From assembly GCA_900175165.2 (NCBI GenBank), contig FWWN02000409.1, positions 1-64,000 of the forward strand: a stretch of 64,000 nt of DNA. Direction: 5' to 3'. The first letter of the stretch is position 1, and each line of letters starts with the position of its first letter. The position numbers were made by a program, and so were the translations under genes. This document shows positions 23,402 to 34,178 of the stretch, piece after piece. Source of the DNA: Rhizomucor pusillus (Eukaryota > Mucoromycota > Mucoromycetes > Mucorales > Lichtheimiaceae). Below the pieces are notes generated by a model that was given only the letters and a program-made list of their open reading frames with translations, did no database searches and had not been told where the DNA came from.

Positions 23402-24086
23402 GACTGAGGTGCACCAAACGCATGAAAGCTTGAGATAAAACTGTAGGGTATGAACCTATTTGGACTCCGCGCACAATTCGCTGCACAAATTGCTGCCATG
23501 GAGACCATTCAACAGGCATAAGCATAGCTTGAGAGAATAGGATGCGAACCATTTTCGTTGATGCCACAATATATGCAGATAAGTAATCTCAATGCAAACT
23601 AATGTGTAGGAGCTGTTCGGATGAAATACATGATTTCATTGACAAAAAACTGTTTAAAAGGTTGGTCTCGTGGGGCACGATTATGCAAAGTTGTGGGCAA
23701 GCTTACCTTACAATGCAGTATGCAGATATATAGGTATTTGCAAACATCCTTCAGATGTATTTGTATGTAGAAGATAACCTCTTCGATTTTCAGTTGCACA
23801 CTATGCGGACCGTCTTCGCTGTCATACATGTATGTATTATGCATGGTTCCCAAAGTAGCATAAGACCGTGGTTGTATTTTTTTTGCTTCTGATATCTCAA
23901 GATACCATACAAGACTACTGAAACCATTAGGAGTATTTCTTCGTAGGAAGCATTTTATAAATCATGTCAGTATGATAGCATTTTGCATTTGTAGATAATA
24001 GTATTTACAGCCGAGCAGTTTACACAGCACGGGGTATATGGACAACTATGTGTATATGATAATATGTAAAAGTACAGTGTAGATGG
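23402..24086. other. Intergenic between two minus-strand genes
   Basis: Holds the promoter and leader of the APSES gene and the 3' flank of FAN1. AT-rich, no credible exon. Confidence 0.5.
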
Positions 24087-26854
24087 TTATAAATCCTCCC
24101 CATCGTTCAGCAACACATCGTCTGCTTGCCAGACCTTGACGTGGCAAACTTCTGCAGGCACTCCAAAAGCAGCCAGTGTATCTATCCACAACTTCTGTGT
24201 TTCTGATAGTCTGTCACCCGGTCCCTTAACTTCCACAAACAGGCATTTTTTCTCTTCGTAGTTCCAGCAGCTATTCCATTCAATTAATGGAGCTAAATCG
24301 GAAAGTCAGATTGTTGATAACATACCAAAGATCAGGCATACCGCCACGTCTATGTCCGAACTCTTCTGCTAACAATTTACAAAGTGATGACAGCGCACAG
24401 GGACCAATGCACTGGCAAAGAAAGGCTCTTGTTTGAGGGGCGGGGAACACAGACAATGAAGGGTTACAGGCACCGACTTACCTCTGCAATCTCAAGCAAA
24501 TCCTCTCGCTTGTATTGCCATTGTACACCGGCACAAAATGTCTCACGCGCTCTTTCCCTTTCATCCGTCTGCTTGATGATTTCTAGATGCTTCCCGCGTC
24601 CGATATCACTCAAGCGATCGTTAATCATACCGGCACGACCTATCAATGTTTGTTATTAGCAATAGCAAAATATCTGCGCAACCACGTGGACTACCTACCA
24701 ACATAGAATGCATCAGTCCATAAGTCCATAGGTGCAGACTGGTATGGTGTCTCGAAGACGCCAGGCATCGGTGCAAAAATAACATCCCACATGAGTAGCA
24801 TAAATAACATAGAAACTACACCACTTTCGGTATGTAAACTGAGATACATGAGCATCAAAATCGTCAATGTAATAACTAAAAGCTTACCTTTTGTATCCTT
24901 TTTTCTTGTAATACTGGATAGCAAGTTGCTCTACAGAGCACTCTGCACCATCATCACTTCTCCATACAGATTTGTAACCAATTGTCGCATCAGAAATTCT
25001 CTCCCCTAACATATCCTCGTTAGTTCTGAACTAATTAAGCTTTGACTATCAAGAGAAATTACCATAAATTACGTTCTCTTGCGGTTTCTTTAAGATCATG
25101 TACGAGAAATCATGCTGCTCACGCCGGGGCACAGCCAGATCCCGCTCAAGCTTTTGTATCCGCCATTGTAACCTATTAAGATATACTTTTGAAATGGTCA
25201 GTCCATACAACATGGAGAATAATGTCATCAAGTGATCATACTTTGGTGTACTCGCGGATCTTGGATGGCTTCGATGCAAGTAGCCAACGCTTTCTTTTTG
25301 CGCTCTCGCTCCGGTAATGATTTAAGGTGTAGCGATTGCACGAGCGCCAGTCGGTTGTACCATTCACCACGTTTACCGAGACGATATAAAGATTGATCCA
25401 GGAGTTTGCGCAGGATAATTGACTCTAGAGTATATTCTTGAAGTCTGGCCAATATTTGGGTTCCATGCTCTAACATATGCGTATACATCCAGCCAGCTTC
25501 AAACCGTCTTAAATAGTAAGGACGATCAATAGCTTCCTCTCGAGCATGATTGATTTGCTCTTCCCACACCCCAATATAGTTTTCAGCTAGCATCCAACAT
25601 TCTTTGAGGAGATTTTCCTTGGATTCTCGCCCAGTAGCAAGCGCTTTAGCCACTTTGTCTTCAAAAGCCTGGTACACGTTATATGCTTTTTCGTATGCCA
25701 ATAGTTCCTGCCGTGACATCCAGATACTCGTAGAACGCATAGTGACATATTCAGGATAATTGCGACGGTTGATACGAGCGAGTATAGCTGACGACATAGG
25801 ATTCTCCGCGGATGTCGGATCATTCAATCGATAGTAAACCAGATGGAGTCTTGCAAATATCGCATGAATATTTTCTTTTATCATTACACAGTGTCCTGCA
25901 ATACATGCTTAGCATCTTGTATGAAGAAAAACGATCTTTCTTTCTTCTTTCGAGAAGTTTAATTCATACCTACATAATCGAACACTGTACGTCGCCATCC
26001 ATTCCTAGCCGGAGCTTTCAAAGCATTCACGTAATCCATCCTCTTTTGAAAATTAGCATGGACAACGGGATCGATCGTTCACTAGCTTACATTCTTTTTG
26101 AGCTCAACAGTGATCTGCTGTTCCTCTGCAAGTAACTTGAGCTCCTCAATCGTCAATAACGCTAAAGCATCTTCTATACTCTCTAGCGTCGTCGTGACAA
26201 GTCCATTATCGCAAAGCTCATCTGTAGAAGCATGGATATCGCTGACATGCCGATGATAATCCAGTTTCTCTAAGCGGTGCCATCGCTGCTTCCGCATCCA
26301 TAATCGCACGAAGAGATGCTGTGCTTCAACTACCCGTTCACGGTTAGCTCTGGCATGCCACCGATGCTGTTTAACAACTTACCACTTAATGCCTTGTAAA
26401 CATTGAATATTCTTATCTCATCTTTGGAGAATAAATGATCCTCTCCATCCAAGACAGTCGATAGCATCGTATTAAATTCATCAGTGTACATGGAGGTCGC
26501 AAACGTTGTTTCATTCGAAAGAGATGCTGCGGTGCCGTTCTGTCGATTAATCACATCATTTGAAATTGATGCTTGTCCTTTCTTATCCTCAGTAAGTCCT
26601 ATACCATTATCTTGGCCATCGTTTCCCCCTGAGTTCTCTCGATGCTTTTCAGTAACTTTGTCGTTCAATTCATCCTCTTGAGAATTGGTAACGTCATTCA
26701 AATATGATCCAGCTTGCTGATCGGCGCTGCTTTCGTTAATCTTGCGTTCAAAGAAAAAGCTGATCTTCTTTTGCGAATTGCATTTTGTCGATTTGCGTGA
26801 TCGTTTATTATTTGAACTTGTCTCGGCCTTGCTAATTCGCTTCGCATTCCCCAT
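24087..26854 (-). CDS. FAN1: FAN1-type DNA repair nuclease (VRR-NUC)
   Basis: Exons: 26854-26383, 26329-26091, 26042-25970, 25895-25242, 25185-25063, 25005-24888, 24838-24699, 24639-24482, 24360-24326, 24270-24087; 731 aa. A structure-specific nuclease for interstrand-crosslink repair. The N-terminal ~157 residues are charged and variable. The middle is the helical FAN1 SAP/TPR-like region (EAQHLFVRLWMRKQRW, LYRLGKRGEWYNRLALVQS). The C-terminal VRR-NUC domain has the PD-(D/E)xK residues in RRGGMPDL and FVEVKGPGDRLS. I see no N-terminal UBZ zinc finger. Exon 9 is only 35 nt, and its 3' site (GAAGAG/TTC) was chosen by phase; a one-residue ambiguity remains. An in-frame ATG at 26941 could add 29 residues. 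Confidence 0.9.
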
Positions 26855-26941
26855 TGACAGAGAAGATCGGGAAGGCGATGAAAGGTACAGAGGCAATGCA
26901 GAGAAACACCGCGTGGGAGATCGACGGGTGACTATTCTCAT

Positions 26942-28635
26942 ACACAATCATCAAATCCATTACACTGCAGTCATAAGCCGACCTCCAGTAACGTAGACAT
27001 AAATGAGAGAACTATAAGATGAAAAACGAAGATAATCAATAAGTATTTCTTCAGATATAATGCCTATTTCACGCAACGTATTTCTATCGCTATATCGCTA
27101 TCTTTGTGTTCTCAGGTTGGGATTTGATTAGTTAATTTACAGTATTTGCTAATTGTGCATAAGAAAGCTATTATTGACTTCTATGTAATACGCTCATTGC
27201 TTGCTTTCGAATTGTACTGTACACTTTTTCCCAAAAGTAATGTCGCATTTTGTGAAATTTAATACACCAAAACGACAAACTGCAGCGACATTTGGAAAAA
27301 GTGATATCCGTATGTAACCATGGTTTGTTACACATACCTGCAACTCTCTGTTGCATGATCTTCCTTTGCGACAGATAATCGCGTCAATTACAATGTCCAT
27401 TGACGTGATGGGTATGCAAGTATGTCTACGTGTTTTTACGTCTTACATTGACAAGAGAAACATCAAACCGCTTTAACATATTATGGACATGATCCACCGG
27501 CTTGCCCAATCTCCCAAGCAAACTGTAACTCAATGCTACCCGATCGAGAGACAGCAAAGCGCTCCAAGATCGCAGGTGCCCTGAACAGCAGCCTAACTAT
27601 TGCACTTGATCTCTTGCCCATCCCCCAAATAAATGGCAGCTCATGAAATGTCGCATACGGCAACAGCCTTACAGAAAAATGATCTCCGCGCAAAAGCGTC
27701 TTGTACCGTAGATACTTTTGCAGCGATGTCGTTATATTTGGTACATCTACGCATTAAATGCAGTGAAAAGCAATAACTATACCTTGATCTGTAACTTTGA
27801 TAAAATAACTGTACATAGAGGCATTCTCCATCTGCATTGTTTGACACGTTGACGGCATTTTTATATATTAGAACTCAGGAATAGAAGCCATTGTCTTGCA
27901 GGTAATATGACTGGAATATTATCTTTTCCAGTGTTATCATTAACAGCATCAGCAGCAGAAGAAAAGTATGACTGACAAAGCTTAAAAAGCATAGATTGAT
28001 TTAGTGACTACATCCAAAATCTTCTTCACTTAACGAATAAGGTGAACAGTAACAACAGCCATCATTTATCACATCTGTGTGAAATGATGGCCACATTTGT
28101 CAGTTCCACCGAGTCGGTGACTGTGAAGAAAAGAGATATCGAGAATGCATTTGAGGTGGGATCGTTATTATTCACCAGTGATAAGCATAGGAACAGTAAG
28201 TGCATAATTTTACGCATGCCTATACATAAATGTCTCGAAATTGTAGCCGAAGCTAAATATGTAAATATATTAGCTTGGCTATGGCCGATTCACCATTACT
28301 TAAAATGATAAGATGCTTAACACTTGTCATACTTGCTCTTATTCCCTTTGTGTTCTTTCGACAACTGACATCATATTCAGGAAATATCGTGGCACTGTGT
28401 TCAAGATATACATAAGAATAGATTGAACAACAGAGACATTGGATACGTAGATGGAAAGAATTGGTATCGGCTACAAATAAGCATGCGCTATCGCAAGCTT
28501 CTTGCGCTAAAAGCAATAATTGCTTTGTCAACTACATAGAGAGAATACTTGGATTAAACAGACATGATCGAGAGAAAGTCAGCGGGGATCCTAAGCAAGA
28601 AAAATCATGCTGGGTGAGGTTGATAGATCTTGTTC
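26942..28635. other. Large divergent intergenic region
   Basis: About 1.7 kb, head-to-head between FAN1 (-) and CHMP7 (+). AT-rich, many short open frames, none with domain motifs. It must contain both promoters. Confidence 0.5.
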
Positions 28636-30327
28636 ATGGCGTTCAAACGTCAATCAAGGCTGCAAGCATATCTTGCTTCGCAGTACGTAGAGTTCGATCC
28701 GGAGAATCCCTCGCAACGCTTGAATTCGCTTTACTCTGAATTCTCAAAAATCGCCACAGTTAATCCATATGCGTACAATCTGAACGTTGCGTATTGGCGG
28801 TCAGTGATTCTCGACTGTAATTTGCAAGGACTGCTAGGCTGCACCGACTACAAACTAGTTATACATGCGAACGATGTATCGGACGCATTTATGCGACCAG
28901 GACTTGGCAAACCGATATCTCTCGACTGTGTTCTGGTAAGACCCTAAATCGCATATTGAGGTTACTGCATGTTGCTTATCAGTGGATTGTTACACTGGCA
29001 GAAACAAATGCTACAAAACGGAGACATTATGAGAATGGAAGATTTTGCATATGCGTACACATCCCCTACAATGTCGTGGTTATCATGGATGTCGGGACGG
29101 TTTCGTAGATGGCTTCCTGGATCGGAGCAGCAGCTGTTCGTCGTGATGCCGACTGTAAAAGCTCTAGCCAGACAAATTATCGAGAGTCGAAACCGGCAGA
29201 AAATGGCTGGTCCGAGCGACCATCTGTATACATTCTCAGAGTTTCGTGAGAAATACGGGAGACTAGGCGAAACGGAAATGACCGACGGAGACTTGTGGTT
29301 ACTGATCCGCTACATGACTGCAGAGTTCGGGGTGGCTGTAGCTGACCACGTCCAAGGATACGGAGCATCATATGTAGTATGTTATCAGACCTTGTCTTTT
29401 TTTTCATTGTTATTGTTTGTGACATCTAACTGCTTCTCGTAGGCCATTAAATTTCCAGAAAAGAGCGAGCTGGAAACGCGTCGGGCATATATCACGCAAC
29501 AAGATAAAGCAATTATCAGTATCCGAACAACCTGCCATGCATTGCAAGTTCAAGTCGATCATCTTCAAGCTAAATCGGAGGAGTAGGTTGTCCTCTAAAG
29601 TATATCAACAGAGGTCGTATTAATTTTGTGTTCAATGTAGATTACTTGCAAGCTCTAAAGAGCATTACACTGGACGTCGGAAACCACAGGCACTGTATGC
29701 ACTAAAACGAAAAAAAAATATCGAAGAGATCTTGGCCAGGCGGCTCAGATCCTTAGAAACCATGGAGACTATGTTGATGAAAATTGAAGCGTCTCAAAAT
29801 GACTTGCAGGTAAAGAAACGTTCTTGGATGGGTTCCTCGATTTTCAATCCTAACGCCAGGATATATAGGTTGTTCAAGCATTCAATATGGGCGCTGATGC
29901 TCTTAGAAACATACTTCAAAAGGATGATTTATCAATTGCCATGGTCGATGAAGCTCTTCTCAAGGTTCAGCGAGCGTTCGAAGACCAAAGAGAAGTGGAA
30001 GATGCCATTGCTCAGAGAGTGGAAGAAACAAACCAATCTCAAGTGCCTCCAGACTTTGATGAGGAAGCTCTCACAAAAGAATTGGAGGATTTGGAAGCAC
30101 AAGCAGGGAGTCCCCCATCTAACATACGAGAATCTTCACCTCCAATTCCAATGTCTGAGCCTCCACCACCCAGACAAGAGACCGTATCTGCTCCTCTACC
30201 TTCACAATCCGAATCTGAACTCGTTAGGCTCGATCAAATCGTCGCGTCTTTGCGGCAAGCTGGCCAGCCTCCAACGAAGATACCTTCATCAGGTTCCTCC
30301 TACAAGGATATGGAGCCTGCCATGTAA
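28636..30327 (+). CDS. CHMP7: CHMP7-like ESCRT-III (Snf7 family) protein
   Basis: Exons 28636-28935, 29002-29376, 29443-29582, 29641-29809, 29869-30327; 480 aa. A nuclear-envelope and endosomal ESCRT-III factor. The N-terminal half has the CHMP7-type winged-helix region, with RLNSLYSEFSKIATVNPYAY, WRSVILDC and DLWLLIRYMTAEFGVAVAD. The C-terminal Snf7 domain begins around residue 240: LETRRAYITQQDKAIISI, GRRKPQALYALKRKKNIEE, VQAFNMGADALRNIL, MVDEALLKVQRAFEDQREVE. A Pro-rich tail follows, where MIM motifs would be expected. Length fits the family (~450 aa). All four introns are GT-AG and in phase. Confidence 0.9.
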
Positions 30328-30499
30328 AAACAAAAATATATAATATACCTTTGTCTACAAATTGTGTTTATCGTAGCTACTGAATACATCCCAACAGTGG
30401 AATCACCTCTTTTTGAAGATTTCAGCAATGCAGACCAATAGATTGCATCTTATTAGCCTATTCAGCTTGCAGAGCGAAGGAGCAATTTTCATCCAGGGT

Positions 30500-31643
30500 A
30501 TGAACTGCAAGTTACCATTATTAATTCTTGGTGTATTGTTGTTCTCGGCAGCAACGCTTGATATCTTAAACGGAAATGTCCGCACACGGCTGTCTCCCTT
30601 CCGAGATTATGCAGCTCCTTTAAGAATGGCAAGGAAGATCCATCGTAACCGGTCGACTAGATTGCAGGTCGCTAATCCACGAATAGGATATTCTTGCTGA
30701 TGAACCGGTGTTTTACAAGAAAGGCGATTTGCCGCTCATACTCGGCGCACCTCACGGTGGTTGGCTAAAACCTGATGACATCCCAGACAGAAAGTCTGAG
30801 GATGCCTTGTTGAAAGGAGACATGTATACAAGATACGTGGCTGCTCACGTCGCAGAACAAGTCGCAGAGAATTTCGAGGGTCAATTTCCTTATTTAATCG
30901 TTTGCAATGTATCGAGACGCAAAGTCGATGTCAACCGGCCCTTCAATAAGGGTGCAGAGTCAGTCGCTGCACAAGAAGTTTGGAAGGTAGACACTCTCGA
31001 TGGTGCACGCCTTTGACTCAGTTGCTTAGTTACACGCAAAATGTCTAGGAATATCACAGGGCTATTCAGATGGCTGTCAGAGAAGTACAAAGCCGCTTTG
31101 GCTATGGCCTTCTGCTAGATATACATGGTATCGCACGGGCAGAACAGCATGATCATTCTTTCTTTTATGTATGCTAACTGAGGGAATTTAGGGCATGGTC
31201 ACAAACATGGAATGGTGGAACTAGGTTATCTGCTTTACAAGGATGAGCTGCAAGACTTGTCGGATGAGTCAGTGATACGCAACTCTTCTATTCAATCACT
31301 TGCACGACGAAACAGGGGTAACACTACTCCAAGCACGTTGTTACGCGGTAATGAATCGTTCGGCGACTTACTAAACAGTGGAGCCAATCTTGTCCTTGCC
31401 GTTCCTTCAAGCAAAGTCCCTTTCCCCGGCAAAAATGACTTGTATTTTCGAGGCGGCTACACGACTCAAAGATACCATAGTTCCTCGTCGCAACATGATG
31501 GACTCGATGTTATCCAAATCGAACTTCCACAGAAACTGCGATTCACATCAAAAGGTCGCGCACAAGCGATTGACAGTATATCCGAAGCAGCTACTCTTTT
31601 CTTGTATCGTTACTATCCACTGCAAGAACGTGCAAAGCTTTAG
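30500..31643 (+). CDS. N-formylglutamate amidohydrolase-like protein (5' end unresolved)
   Basis: Secure exons: about 30687-30986, 31049-31127, 31192-31643. Hydrolase fold of the N-formylglutamate deformylase family: LPLILGAPHGGW (metal-binding H in APHGG), NVSRRKVDVNRPFNKGAE, GYGLLLDIHGHGH, and a C-terminal block with SKGRAQAIDSIS. An upstream ATG at 30500 opens a hydrophobic signal-like segment (KLPLLILGVLLFSAATL), which suggests secretion. Between that segment and the hydrolase domain only a 19-nt GT...AG stretch (30668-30686) would restore frame, too short for a normal intron. The first exon is therefore tentative. The substrate is not known. Confidence 0.75.
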
Positions 31644-31755
31644 TCAGTAAATTTACAGTGCAGCGCGTATTAACAATACAAGCAACGCTTTTTGCCCGAT
31701 GACAATCTGGAAACAAAACCATCATTGAACTGTCGTCTTTTGCCATCCGATTCAG

Positions 31756-31992
31756 ACTTTTCACACTTTCCGCATTGATATAAGTGCTGAACTTTCTGGA
31801 CTTAGAGATGATCTAGTTCTCAGCGATCTTGACAATTCCGAATATATCAATGCTGTTGGCAAGATTGCCCGCCTTGTACAAAGGAATTTTCTTGTCTGTT
31901 TACGATACGCAATGATGAATATTTCATCGTCAGCACGTCCTTGGCAGGAACCCATTGTGATGGCAGCAACCAAGTTTTCTCGATTTGTTTAG
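31756..31992 (+). other. Orphan exon-like ORF (79 codons to stop)
   Basis: After a good 3' splice site (CGATTCAG) an open frame of 78 codons plus TAG begins TFHTFRIDISAELSGLRDDL and ends AATKFSRFV. Its composition is protein-like: regular amphipathic pattern and mixed codons. I could not find an upstream exon or start codon in the 112 bp between the amidohydrolase stop and this segment. It may be the last exon of a short gene or of an alternative transcript of the neighbouring gene. Confidence 0.35.
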
Positions 31993-32432
31993 CGTATTTT
32001 TGTGCGACCGAAATTAGAAAGGAGGGAAGTGGAGGAGAACGAAATATTTCTTTTTTTTTGAGGAGAGAGGAAGGAAAAGGATGGAGAAATCGTCAGGTCT
32101 ATACCTTGTTTGGTCCCAGGAAAAAGATGCTAACGTAGGAATCTCCTATCCGCCCATGCAACCTTTTGCAGAAAACGTCTTAGCAGCAGCAGACGCAATG
32201 TCAATAGCAATTATTCTTTTGTTCAAGCGGGGAGTACAACAGACTGAAATAAGAAAACGCTCAAACTCTTGTTCATCATCATCTCCTGTGTATTGTGAAA
32301 CCAAATGTATGTATGACCATTCAACTTGTCTGATGCGTTTTTGCACCTCTGTGTTTGAAAAGAAACAGGCACGTCGCTTCTTTGCTCTTTCATGCGCACT
32401 TCTTTCCTTCCTTTTTCCTTCTTTTATTTAGC
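31993..32432. other. Intergenic, promoter and leader of the epimerase gene
   Basis: 440 bp between the orphan exon and the epimerase ATG. Contains a run of nine T and a strongly pyrimidine-rich stretch just before the ATG. No convincing gene. Confidence 0.45.
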
Positions 32433-34007
32433 ATGCCGAGGATATCTGCAACTATGTCTGACATTGTCGTCGAACAGTTAAAGATCCACGATCCCACGCG
32501 CCTTGAACATACTAGACGTTTCCCGGATCAGCGGTCATCTGGGCCTACCCGATCTATGCCAGGGGTTCGGCCAAAGACCCTTTCAGAGAAACGAAACCAA
32601 CGACGCTACACCATTCACAGCCTTCATCACTTGAAAAGCGATCGCTTGCCGCCATCTCTGTCTCATACCCGAAGACTTTCAACAGACATGGATACATCGA
32701 AGCGGCAAAAATACGTGTTGGTCACGGGTGGCGCAGGATATATTGGGAGCCACACAGTCGTAGAACTACTTTTAGCTGGCTACGCTGTTGTAGTCATGGA
32801 TAATATGTGTAATTCCCATTTGGGTAAGTCAAGAATTACGTTGTTGCCAGCTTCGTGATGCCAATCAATGTATAGAGGCTTTGCGGCGAGTGGAGCGGCT
32901 GGCTGGACGGCCTGTGGAGTTTGTAAAGGGGGACGTAACATGCATTTCTGATCTTGAACGAGTGTTTAAGCTCTACAACTTTTGGGCTGTGATTCACTTT
33001 GCAGCTATCAAAGTAAGAGAGAAAAGAATCATCTAGCATAAAAAAGGCAATACACCGCAGATCCCACTCAATCCTTTTTCCAATGACAGGCTGTGGGCGA
33101 ATCAACGCGCATTCCTCTCGAATACTACTACAACAATGTCACTGGGTCGCTGCATTTATTACGTGTGATGGATCAATTCGGTGTCAAGAATTTTGTGTTT
33201 TCATCAAGCGCAACAGTCTACGGAGAACCGGAGAAGTGTCCCGTGGATGAAACTGCGCCTCTTGGTCCTGTAACTAATCCGTACGGACGAACAAAGTTGT
33301 TTGTAGAGGAGATACTCCGGGATCTATGTGCGTCCGATCCGGAATGGAACGTTTGCTTACTTCGGTAAATACACCCAACTGCTTCAGACAGCAGAAGAAT
33401 CTCGGGTTCTGATCCCGTCGTGCTGTTAGATATTTCAATCCTGTGGGTGCACACCCCTCTGGCTTGATAGGCGAGCATCCACAAGGCATCCCAAACAATT
33501 TACTTCCTTACGTCATACGGGTGCTGCAAGGACGATTACCGCATGTACGTATCTTTGGCAACGACTACGACACGGTGGATGGCACTGGAGTTCGGGACTA
33601 CATTCATGTCTGCGATCTGGCGAATGGACACGTAGCTGCGCTCCGAAAACTGAACGAAAAACCAGGATGTGTCGCCTATAATCTCGGTTCCGGTGTAGGC
33701 TACTCTGTAATGCAAATAGTGCAAGCCATGGAGCGAGTGACGAAACAAAAGATACCATATATGGTGCGTCGACGGATGTTTGTGTTGATGAAATTATCGA
33801 TTACTTACATCCCAAAAGATTGTGGATAGGCGGCCAGGAGACGTAGCGGTCTGCACAGCAGATGCAACATTGGCAAATAAAGAGCTGGGCTGGCATCCAA
33901 CGCGAAATATGGACGACATGTGCCAGGATATGTGGCGATGGACCCGACGTAACCCGTTAGGTTACGATGGCGAAATGAAAGACGAAGACGAGGACGATGA
34001 AGCTTAA
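32433..34007 (+). CDS. UDP-glucose 4-epimerase with N-terminal extension
   Basis: Exons 32433-32823, 32876-33012, 33090-33364, 33430-33763, 33819-34007; 441 aa. Interconverts UDP-glucose and UDP-galactose in the Leloir pathway. NAD-binding [11 protein letters not shown], then [32 protein letters not shown], the catalytic pair in SSSATVYGE and NPYGRTK (Tyr-x3-Lys), [16 protein letters not shown], and a C-terminal [22 protein letters not shown]. The enzyme fold starts about 89 residues into the chain. The N-terminal part is basic and Arg/Ser-rich and absent from ordinary GalE proteins; in-frame ATGs at 32454 and next to the domain are alternatives. There is no C-terminal mutarotase domain, unlike yeast Gal10. 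The tail is acidic. Confidence 0.92.
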
Positions 34008-34178
34008 AATCACTGTTTGTAAATACTCTCTCGCGCGCAAATTCTTCCTAAACTCATATTACTAGTATATCATGATTTCATACAGCATATAATAATACAT
34101 CATGGTTTATCCTGCATGGTCGTTATCATGACTTGCATACTAACAGTCTATAATTAAGATAGTAGGGTAAATTACAAT

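Noticed and set aside
28680..28710. tRNA-like T-loop sequence (GTTCGATCC)
   Set aside because: Lies inside CHMP7 coding sequence, with no acceptor or anticodon stems around it. No tRNA was found in the window.
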